From positions 62,001 through 126,000 of the forward strand of contig JAEUKA010000040.1 in NCBI GenBank assembly GCA_016794465.1: a stretch of 64,000 nucleotides of DNA, read 5' to 3'. This DNA is from Myxococcales bacterium (GTDB taxonomy: Bacteria; Myxococcota_A; Polyangia; Palsa-1104; JAEUJZ01). Under the pieces are notes generated by a model. That model did not search any database, was not told where the DNA came from, and saw only the letters and a list, made by a program, of their open reading frames with translations. Position numbers and translations under genes: made by a program. Of this stretch, positions 1 through 6,670 are shown piece by piece. Position 1 is the stretch's first letter. Each line of letters starts with the position of its first letter.

Positions 1-848
1 GAGCCTTCCAATATCTGATCGTAATTCTGATTGTGATTAGCTCGATTGCCGTCGGAATTGAGGTTGATCCGGTGGCGGAGTCGGTGACGCCTCAGCTGAT
101 CCGACTCCGCAACCTGATCACGGCTCTGTTCTTGATCGAGATCGGTCTGAAGCTGGTTGCAGAGTGGCCCCGACCGTGGCGCTTCTTTCGAGATCCCTGG
201 CAGGTGTTTGACTTTGTGGTGGTGGGAATGTGCGTCATTCCCGGCCTCGCAGCGACGGCTCCCGTGCTTCGGCTGGGACGGATTCTGCGGGCGCTGCGCA
301 TGATTACGATCTTGCCGGAGCTGCGCACGATCGTGTCTGCGCTGATGAACAGCTTACCGCGAGTCTCTTACGTGGGACTGCTGCTGTTCCTGCACTTCTT
401 CGTCTATTCCGTGCTGGGAGTGGGGCTATTTGGGAAGAATGATCCTGGGCACTTTGGCTCGCTGCTCCGCGCGGCGCTGACTCTGTTCTCGGTGATCACG
501 CTAGAGGGCTGGGTCGAGCTTATGTACACGCAGATGCTCGGCTCCGCAGATCATGCCTCGAACCTGCCCATGCTTGGATCTGTGTCCCATGCCGAGCCAG
601 TGTGGGCGCCGCTGTACTTTGTGACATTCATCCTGCTGGGAACGATGATCATCATGAACCTGTTTGTCGGTGTCATCGTCAACGGAGTCCAAGAAGCCAG
701 CGACGAGAGCAAGGACATGAAGGAGAACGGTCAGCGAGTCAACCAGACAGTCTCGAGCGCGAATCCAGAGCGACTCGCGATGCTTGAAGAGAAGCTGTCG
801 GGAGTCCTAGAGGAAATCAAAGAGCTACGCAAGAATGCAAGCGCGTAG
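1..848 (+). CDS. Voltage-gated cation channel, single 6-TM repeat (5' end outside window)
   Basis: The frame is open from position 3, so the N-terminus lies upstream of the window; an internal GTG at 33 is not the likely start. The protein keeps the layout of one-domain bacterial voltage-gated channels (NaChBac family): S1-S3 helices, an S4 voltage sensor with arginines at every third residue (codons at 270, 279, 288 and 297), a pore with the filter TLEGW (498-512), an S6 helix and a charged C-terminal coiled coil. Such proteins form tetramers in the inner membrane and pass Na+ or Ca2+. The usual bacterial Na+ filter is TLESW; here Gly follows the Glu, as in repeats I and III of animal Ca2+ channels. 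A longer than usual stretch links filter and S6. The family call is firm; ion choice is inference. Confidence 0.9.
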   Translation, partial: AFQYLIVILIVISSIAVGIEVDPVAESVTPQLIRLRNLITALFLIEIGLKLVAEWPRPWRFFRDPWQVFDFVVVGMCVIPGLAATAPVLRLGRILRALRMITILPELRTIVSALMNSLPRVSYVGLLLFLHFFVYSVLGVGLFGKNDPGHFGSLLRAALTLFSVITLEGWVELMYTQMLGSADHASNLPMLGSVSHAEPVWAPLYFVTFILLGTMIIMNLFVGVIVNGVQEASDESKDMKENGQRVNQTVSSANPERLAMLEEKLSGVLEEIKELRKNASA

Positions 849-877
849 ACTATCGGCTTACAAGGTTTTTGATCTTC

Positions 878-2062
878 TCAGTTGCTATCGAGCGAGCGGA
901 CCAGATCTTCTCCGCTCAGCTTGTCTGCTGCCAGTCCGGTGAAGTACTGCATCAGTCCGGCCTGCTCATAGCGCGGCAGAATGCGCGGGCTCATCAGCCC
1001 AATCTCACGCAGGTTGGGAATCAGTCGCGAGAACATCACCCGACGGAACTGTACCATTCCCGGCGCGCGGCTGACCATCTGTCGCCACTGCTCCCGCGAC
1101 ATCGTTCCTTCCGCCCACTCCTCGAATACTTCGTACGCCATGAAGCGATTGCGCATCAGCAGCGCGACTTCCAGTGCCCAGTCCTCCCGCTCCTGCCGCT
1201 CGCTCTCGCTGAGCTCATTTTTGATGTGATCACGCAGAGCCAGCACTCCGTAATGGACATGGCGCGCTTCATCCTGAATCACCATCTTCAGGAGCTGCTT
1301 GAGCAGAGGTTCCTTGGTCAGCTTGTAGACGACTCCGAACGCGCCGAGCGCCAGGCCTTCGACCATGATCTGCATGCCTAAGAACTTCAGATCCCAGCGT
1401 GAGTCCGCCATCAGCGCATCAATGATCACAAACAGATTGTCATTGACCTGATACAGCTTGCCTAACTTCTGGGTAAGGTAACGGTGGAACACCTCGACAT
1501 GGCGTCCTTCGTCCATCACTTGGGTCGCACCGTAGAGCTTCCCGTCGAAGAACTGCACTGCCTCGGTCACCTGCGCCGCCGCAAACAGAGCCCCCTGCTC
1601 GCCATGCAGAAACTGGCTGAGCATCCACGCAGTGACACTATACAGAAGTCTCTGTCGCTCTTTATCCGAGAGGCGAATTCCCGCCACATGCAGATCATCC
1701 CAGCCGATGAAGTCTTCGGGAATCAACGGCACTTCAGGATTCTCTGGATCGACACTGATCTGCCACGGCAGCATATCGGCATCCCACTGCCCTTGCTTGG
1801 CGCGCTGATACAAGACCTGCATCTCGGGATGATCCGCCGGATACGTAAAGTCAAAGTGAGCGCTGTGGGAAGCCTGCACTTTGCTCGGCACTCCTTGCTT
1901 GCCACGCTTCCACACAAGACCACGCACCCCCGACGGACCCAGCGACAACAGGACCCGGGGATCTCGGATCTCCCGCAGCAGACTCAGTGTCTCCACCGCT
2001 TCATCAATGCGATCGCGGTAACGGCCAGGAAGGAAGCGGTTTACGGTCTTGAGATCGAACAT
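878..2062 (-). CDS. Ferritin-like di-iron protein, probable oxygenase or oxidase
   Basis: Start set at the ATG at 2062 because AGGAGG lies 6 bases upstream (2069-2074); the frame remains open further upstream. The 394-residue product has the metal ligand pattern of the ferritin-like di-iron superfamily: Glu155 in HGEQ, Glu185 and His188 in DEGRH, Glu235, and Glu265 and His268 in DEARH. This fits a carboxylate-bridged di-iron site in a four-helix bundle. The ribosome site overlaps the stop codon of the upstream MerR gene, and a flavin/2Fe-2S reductase is the first gene of the same unit, so the simplest reading is an O2-activating enzyme fed with electrons by that reductase. The substrate is unknown. 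Most ferritin-like proteins of this size are uncharacterised, so an oxidase, hydroxylase or N-oxygenase are all possible. Confidence 0.8.
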   Translation of the reverse strand: MFDLKTVNRFLPGRYRDRIDEAVETLSLLREIRDPRVLLSLGPSGVRGLVWKRGKQGVPSKVQASHSAHFDFTYPADHPEMQVLYQRAKQGQWDADMLPWQISVDPENPEVPLIPEDFIGWDDLHVAGIRLSDKERQRLLYSVTAWMLSQFLHGEQGALFAAAQVTEAVQFFDGKLYGATQVMDEGRHVEVFHRYLTQKLGKLYQVNDNLFVIIDALMADSRWDLKFLGMQIMVEGLALGAFGVVYKLTKEPLLKQLLKMVIQDEARHVHYGVLALRDHIKNELSESERQEREDWALEVALLMRNRFMAYEVFEEWAEGTMSREQWRQMVSRAPGMVQFRRVMFSRLIPNLREIGLMSPRILPRYEQAGLMQYFTGLAADKLSGEDLVRSLDSN

Positions 2063-2072
2063 GGGAGTCCTC

Positions 2073-2789
2073 CTACAGCGCACTGACAAAGCTGGCGATC
2101 TTGGCGTCATGAAGTCGGACCAAGATCTGGTTTACGATCGGTTGGACGCGCTGCACAATGGCCGCCGCGTCCTTGGCCGTAAGGTGTACAAGCCTCTCTG
2201 TGATCAGCGTCATCTCTTTGAGAAACACCTCAGAGATCGCGTCCTCAAAGATCAGCAGATCATCTGGGCCAAAGCCGAGAGCGCGGCTTAGTCCGGCACT
2301 CCGCAGCTGCGACAGAGCCTCAATCAACCAGACATCACTCTCGGCAATTTGGGAACGGCGCTTTTCATCGGTGAAGACAGAGAGCAGTCCCAGCTCGGCC
2401 ATGCGCAGGACTTCTTTGCGCGTGATTCCGGTTCGCTCACAGAGCGGAAGCAGAGCCACTTTGCGCGGAGCGGAGGTCACCAGGCTGGTACCAACGAGGT
2501 GCTGCTTGACCTCTCGTAACAGCTGCTGCTGCTTGTCGCTGAGTGAGCGATCCTTGGCCCCCAGGACCACCTTGATCGCTCGCAGCGGAAGGAAGCGCTC
2601 CTCCTGTAGCTGCCGGATCAGCGCAATTCGCTCCAGATGTTCGTCGCTGTAATAGGCCATGTTGCGCCCCGTCTTGCGACCTTCCGGAAGCAGTCCCTCC
2701 CGAATGTAAAAGTGAATCGCCTGCCGAGGCAGTCCGGTCCGCGCACACAGATCCTTCATCCGATAGCAGGCTTTGTCGCTGCGACTCAT
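2073..2789 (-). CDS. MerR family transcriptional regulator
   Basis: Start chosen at the ATG at 2789, which overlaps the TGA of the upstream reductase gene as ATGA, a sign of translational coupling; the frame stays open upstream. The 238-residue protein begins with a winged HTH of the MerR type (about residues 9-75, with the typical aromatic turn HFYIREGLLP), followed by a linker helix. A second HTH-like stretch (LPLCERTGITRKEVLRM) and a helical C-terminal domain follow. No cluster of cysteines of the metal-sensing kind is present, so the ligand is more likely organic. It sits between its probable target genes, and the 21-bp palindrome in front of the operon is the natural candidate for its binding site. 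Confidence 0.85.
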   Translation of the reverse strand: MSRSDKACYRMKDLCARTGLPRQAIHFYIREGLLPEGRKTGRNMAYYSDEHLERIALIRQLQEERFLPLRAIKVVLGAKDRSLSDKQQQLLREVKQHLVGTSLVTSAPRKVALLPLCERTGITRKEVLRMAELGLLSVFTDEKRRSQIAESDVWLIEALSQLRSAGLSRALGFGPDDLLIFEDAISEVFLKEMTLITERLVHLTAKDAAAIVQRVQPIVNQILVRLHDAKIASFVSAL

Positions 2790-3979
2790 GGCAGAACCAC
2801 TCGGCTCCCGCGACGCGGATGCGCCACACACAGCAGCACCTGTCCAGCGACACGTTCCTCTGCAGTGAGACAGTTCGGCTCCGGCAGCACGACCTCACCG
2901 CTCACCAGCTTGGCCTTGCACGCTCCGCAGCCGCCCATCGTACAAGAAAACGGCAGCGTCATTCCTTCCCGCAGTGCCGCTTCCAAGACAGTCTCTTGCG
3001 GTTCGACTTGGATCGTTTGGACTCTGCCTCGCTGCTCAACCTCGACGGTCTGAGGCGCAGTAGGAAGCTCACTTGAGAGAAGCTGCGGAGTCGCAAAGCG
3101 CTCTTCATGGATGCGCAGCGGAGTCACGCCACGACGCAGCAGGACCGCCCGCGCTGCCTCCATCAGACCCTGCGGACCACAGACATAGTACTGCTCGCTG
3201 CCATCCTCTTTGGGAAGTGTAGCCAGCTCGCGATCGATTGTTGACTCGTCAAGTATCCCGCTGCTGGCCACAAAGTTTTCATCTGGCATTGCCAGCACAT
3301 GGCGCAGCATCAAGCGTTCTGGGTGCTGACTTGCGAGCATTGCCAGACTGTCCGCAAAGATGATGTCGGCGCGGCTGCGGTTTCCATAAAGAAGCGTAAT
3401 GGATGACTCTTTTTCAACCGACAGCACAGCCTGCAAGATGTGGTGTAGAGGGGTAATTCCAGAGCCGCCGCCGATCAGCACCAGCCGTCGCTGGGCTCCT
3501 GGCTGAGGCGTCACCGTGAAGTGGCCGGACGGACCCAGCACTTGCAGCATCATCCCGGGATGCGCGTACTCCCAAAGGTGGGTAGAGACACGACCACCGG
3601 CAATCCGCTTACAGGTCAGCGTCAGCGTCGCTCCATCGGCCACATAGCTGCTCGCAGAATACGCCCGCCGCTCGATCTGGCCTTGTAGTGGAACCAGCAC
3701 CGTAAAGAACTGGCCCGGCAGACAAGGAATCGGTAGTCCCGCTGGATCGCTCAAGACCATCGTCACGGCATCGGGAGTTTCGCGGATGACCTGTTGCACC
3801 CGCAGTGATCTCGGCTGCACGGCCAGCTTCCCTGCTGCGACCTGGGTCAGTGGAATCAGCGGCGGTGGATGCTTCCCCTGAAGCGTCAGCGCGAGCATCG
3901 CCAGATCTCGCTTGCTGACTGTCCAGCGATCCCGAAGCAGCCGAGGTAGCTGTGTGAAGTCGATCATGCCAATCAGCAT
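2786..3979 (-). CDS. Ferredoxin-NADP reductase-like protein with C-terminal 2Fe-2S domain
   Basis: The 397-residue protein has, in order, an unassigned N-terminal stretch of about 55 residues, an FAD-binding barrel with RAYS (105-108), an NAD(P)-binding domain with GGGSGITP (170-177) and YVCGP (265-269), and a plant-type 2Fe-2S ferredoxin domain with Cys346, Cys351, Cys354 and Cys384. This is the domain order of PaaE and other one-component oxygenase reductases, which pass electrons from NAD(P)H to a di-iron oxygenase. It is the first gene of the unit reductase-MerR-di-iron protein. An alternative ATG is at 3967. The operator-like palindrome at 3997-4017 begins 17 bases upstream of the ATG. 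Family assignment is firm; the partner is inferred from gene order. Confidence 0.9.
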   Translation of the reverse strand: MLIGMIDFTQLPRLLRDRWTVSKRDLAMLALTLQGKHPPPLIPLTQVAAGKLAVQPRSLRVQQVIRETPDAVTMVLSDPAGLPIPCLPGQFFTVLVPLQGQIERRAYSASSYVADGATLTLTCKRIAGGRVSTHLWEYAHPGMMLQVLGPSGHFTVTPQPGAQRRLVLIGGGSGITPLHHILQAVLSVEKESSITLLYGNRSRADIIFADSLAMLASQHPERLMLRHVLAMPDENFVASSGILDESTIDRELATLPKEDGSEQYYVCGPQGLMEAARAVLLRRGVTPLRIHEERFATPQLLSSELPTAPQTVEVEQRGRVQTIQVEPQETVLEAALREGMTLPFSCTMGGCGACKAKLVSGEVVLPEPNCLTAEERVAGQVLLCVAHPRRGSRVVLP

Positions 3980-3996
3980 AGCCAGCCAACTGTGTT

Positions 3997-4017
3997 GTGT
4001 AAAGTAACACTTTACAC
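3997..4017 (-). promoter_or_regulatory. 21-bp perfect inverted repeat, probable operator of the reductase operon
   Basis: Arms GTGTAAAGT and ACTTTACAC match perfectly around a 3-base centre. The site is AT-rich against a GC-rich background and starts 17 bases before the first ATG of the reductase-MerR-di-iron operon. Its size fits a dimeric MerR or TetR-type regulator; the MerR protein coded in the operon is the obvious candidate. Binding is inference. Confidence 0.75.
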
Positions 4018-4062
4018 GAAGCAGAATGAGCGACGGAAGCCGGGCTCCACCGGGCTACTTTG

Positions 4063-4122
4063 GTGGGCGTGAAAGTGGGCGTGAAAGTGGGCGTGGAAGT
4101 GGGCGCGCGAGCGGGCGCAGGA
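4063..4122. repeat. 12-bp tandem repeat, five units
   Basis: Five consecutive 12-bp units of the form gtgggcgtgaaa: two identical, the third with one change, the last two more degenerate. The array lies just past the yceI stop codon (4128) and upstream of the reductase operon. No gene is supported here. Possible roles are spacer DNA or slippage-prone sequence; nothing more can be said. Confidence 0.7.
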
Positions 4123-4127
4123 ACCGA

Positions 4128-4760
4128 CTACTTCTTGGCGGGGACAGCGGGAGCGGCAGGCTTGGCCTGATTCGCTTCGATATCGATGCTGATCGTCACC
4201 TCATCACTGAGGACCAGTCCACCGCCATCCAGCGTCTTGTTCCAGATCAGACCGAAGTCCTTGCGGCTGAGCTTGGCCGTGGCCGAAAAGCCGCGCTTCA
4301 CATTGCCCCAGGGATCTTTGACCGTCGGGGTTGGGGCTTCCGCAGTCAGCACCACCGGCTTGGTCATACCGTGGATGGTCAGATCGCCCGTGATCTTGAG
4401 TCCGGTTCCCGCCTTCTCGACCTTGGTTGACTTGAAGGTCAGCTTGGGGAACTTGCCAACATCAAAGAAGTCGGGACTCTTGAGGTGTTCATCACGCTTG
4501 CCATCGCGGGTATTTATCGTCGAGGCATCGACCTCTGCGGTGACGCTGCTCTTGGTGATGTCGGCGTCATCGATCGAGAGCGTTCCTGTGAGATTTCCGA
4601 ACTCGCCGCGTACGTTGGATACCATCATGTGGCGGATCGAAAACGTGGCGCTGCTGTGAGATTTGTCGATGCTCCACTCGGTTGCCGCCGCGCTGGCATA
4701 GAGCGGGGCCGCAGTCACAGACAGAAGAGCGAGGGTCTTTGCAAACGATAGTAGCTTCAT
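4128..4760 (-). CDS. YceI family periplasmic lipid-binding protein
   Basis: The 210-residue protein starts with a clear Sec signal peptide (charged MKLL start, hydrophobic core, ASAAA cleavage region near residue 24). The mature part matches the YceI beta-barrel family: an N-terminal WSIDKSHSSATFSIRHM segment, VRGEFGNLTG, the SPDFFDVGKFP stretch and TIHGMTKPV. Family members bind isoprenoid-like lipids in a hydrophobic pocket. AAGGAG precedes the ATG at 4760 by a good distance. The C-terminus is a short Ala/Pro/Lys tail. It is transcribed alone on the minus strand; downstream lies a 12-bp tandem repeat. Family assignment is firm, the ligand is unknown. Confidence 0.93.
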   Translation of the reverse strand: MKLLSFAKTLALLSVTAAPLYASAAATEWSIDKSHSSATFSIRHMMVSNVRGEFGNLTGTLSIDDADITKSSVTAEVDASTINTRDGKRDEHLKSPDFFDVGKFPKLTFKSTKVEKAGTGLKITGDLTIHGMTKPVVLTAEAPTPTVKDPWGNVKRGFSATAKLSRKDFGLIWNKTLDGGGLVLSDEVTISIDIEANQAKPAAPAVPAKK

Positions 4761-4795
4761 CGGAGTCTCCTTACACGAGGTGAGGTGTTCTGTTT

Positions 4796-4815
4796 CCAGT
4801 CAGCAAACGGACTGG
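4796..4815. promoter_or_regulatory. Inverted repeat upstream of yceI
   Basis: Arms CCAGTC (4796-4801) and GACTGG (4810-4815) are perfect around 8 bases. The site is 36-55 bases before the yceI ATG, where an operator or leader hairpin could lie. With 6-bp arms it could also be chance. Confidence 0.3.
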
Positions 4816-4916
4816 GGCCTCTTTTGCCACGCCCCCGCCGGGAAAGCCACTTTTCTGCCCCACCCGACGAACCTGCGTAAGCACGCGGCGCCCGACTCCT
4901 GCTACAGTGGACAGAC

Positions 4917-5528
4917 ATGAACCCGGTGATATGGATGTTGGTGGCGTCGACGGTGGCCACGGCTGCGCTGCTCATCGATCGACGACGCAAGAGCCGGCCA
5001 CTGAGCCTGGATGACTGGGCTGAACATCAAGGGCGACCCGTGATTCGGGAGGTCGAGCTGGCTCTGCTTTCAGAAGTAGAGCCGCTGGCGCTGCTACCGG
5101 AGGTGTTCGGAGTCGAGCGATTCCTGCCCGCGCGGAGTGAGACAGAGGCGGCGCTGTTTCTGTGTCTGTGTGGTCGCGGTCATCGTCCCCAGTCGATGCT
5201 GCTCGCGGTGCTGTCAGCGCCAGACTGGCTGCCGCACCTGCGCATCTTGCCCAAGAGCGTGCGCGATGTCCCAGCCCACCTAGGATATGCGCAGAAGGAA
5301 TCGACTGCGCTGCCTCCTTCCTATCGTGTCGAAGCGTTTGCGGATCTAGATCCAGTGCTGGTCGGAGCGACTGCGAGTGCACTCCCTTTTGCGGGTTCAC
5401 CACTGCGGATCGAGCTGCGTCCAGGTCGCATTCTGGTAGCCATCGAACAGAGTGACGGAGACGGAGCGAGCCTACTCCTAGAGCACTCCCAAGCACTCCT
5501 TTCGGCACTCCTTTCGCTGCGTCCGTAG
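4917..5528 (+). CDS. Membrane-anchored protein of unknown function
   Basis: The 203-residue product begins with one hydrophobic helix (about residues 4-20) followed by an RRRKSR stretch, so it is probably anchored in the inner membrane with most of the chain in the cytoplasm. The rest is rich in Leu, Ala and Pro and has no motif I recognise. Coding is supported by length and by the absence of a better frame on either strand. No strong ribosome site is visible before the ATG at 4917. It stands alone between yceI, transcribed away from it, and a convergent LysR gene that ends 7 bases downstream. Confidence 0.65.
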   Translation: MNPVIWMLVASTVATAALLIDRRRKSRPLSLDDWAEHQGRPVIREVELALLSEVEPLALLPEVFGVERFLPARSETEAALFLCLCGRGHRPQSMLLAVLSAPDWLPHLRILPKSVRDVPAHLGYAQKESTALPPSYRVEAFADLDPVLVGATASALPFAGSPLRIELRPGRILVAIEQSDGDGASLLLEHSQALLSALLSLRP

Positions 5529-5534
5529 ACTCTG

Positions 5535-6491
5535 TTACAGATGCGGAGGCGTGCCGCTCGGGGGATCATAGCCGTCCCCTTGTTCATGCAGCCGCTTGCC
5601 ATGCACCACCAGCTCTTCCTTCACCCGCAGTGCCCCGCGTGTGCGATGCAGATCACCGCGAAACAGCAGACAGATCGAGTCCGGAAAGCAGGGCAAGTCA
5701 GGATGCAATCGTTGCAGCGCCAGCGGCTGTCCATACCCGGCGACTCGACGGGGAAGCAGGGCGGTTCCGACTCCGTGTAGGGCCAGACTCTTGACCAGCT
5801 CCAGATCTCCGCAGGACAGGAGTCGAGACGGACGAATCTGTAGTGCAGCCAAGCGATCGATCAGCTCTTGGCACTGCGCAATGCGACCCGCAAACACCAG
5901 TGGCTCTGAGAGCAGTCGGCGCCGCGCAGTGTCAAAGGAGTGCCCCGAGATCGCGCCTCCCAGCGCTGTGCCGTGCTGCTTGGCGATGAACAGATCCACC
6001 GCATCATGAAACAGCGGCATGATCACAAGGTCCGGCTGCGGACGCGGATTCACCACCAGTCCGAAGTGAATCCGCCGCTCGATCACTGCCTGCTGGACCG
6101 CCGCTGAGCTGCCATTCCACAGTGCCAAGTGAATGCGCGGCTCGGCGGAAAGGAAGCTACTTAGGAATCCCGGCAGGAAGTACGCGCCAAGTGACTCATG
6201 ACAGCCGAGGATGAAGCTGCCTTCAAAGGAGCGCTCGAGATCCCGGATCTGGGTCGTTGCCTGTTCCAGAAGCGTCACCGCTTGTTCGGCATGTGCGCGC
6301 AGCGCTTCCCCTGTACTGGTCAGTGTCACTCCGCGATGATCGCGGACCAGCAGAGTACTCCCAAGTTCCTCCTCCAGTTTCCGCATTGCCACTGTCAGCG
6401 TCGGTTGCGTAACGCCCACACGCTTGGCCGCTGCGCTCAGGCTGCCCGCTTGGGCGATGGCGAGCAGATAGCGCAGCTGAATCAGATCCAT
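5535..6491 (-). CDS. LysR family transcriptional regulator
   Basis: The 318-residue protein has the standard LysR layout: an N-terminal winged HTH (about residues 3-62, with AGSLSAAAKRVGVTQPTLT and the LEEELGSTLLVRD stretch), a linker helix, and a periplasmic-binding-protein-like effector domain to the end. Proteins of this type bind promoter DNA as tetramers and respond to a small molecule. It is divergent from the dihaem beta-propeller lipoprotein at 6671, with a 179-base shared region, so control of that gene is plausible but unproven. The effector cannot be told from sequence. Confidence 0.92.
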   Translation of the reverse strand: MDLIQLRYLLAIAQAGSLSAAAKRVGVTQPTLTVAMRKLEEELGSTLLVRDHRGVTLTSTGEALRAHAEQAVTLLEQATTQIRDLERSFEGSFILGCHESLGAYFLPGFLSSFLSAEPRIHLALWNGSSAAVQQAVIERRIHFGLVVNPRPQPDLVIMPLFHDAVDLFIAKQHGTALGGAISGHSFDTARRRLLSEPLVFAGRIAQCQELIDRLAALQIRPSRLLSCGDLELVKSLALHGVGTALLPRRVAGYGQPLALQRLHPDLPCFPDSICLLFRGDLHRTRGALRVKEELVVHGKRLHEQGDGYDPPSGTPPHL

Positions 6492-6670
6492 GACTTCGCC
6501 CCATTATCTTCCGCTATGGCAGTTATTGGAAGCACCTATGGAACAGGGTACGTGTTCACTCCGTATACTGACGACACGGTGCGGAGGAGTCTGAGTCGGC
6601 GCGCTCTGTGTCCGACGAAGAATCTGCATCGATGGCACAAGCACAATCGAGCTGGGAAGGAGCATAGATT

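Noticed and set aside
4026..4430. Plus-strand frame over the 12-bp repeats and yceI
   Set aside because: Repeat-derived Gly/Arg/Ser start and then antisense to yceI; no coding sign.
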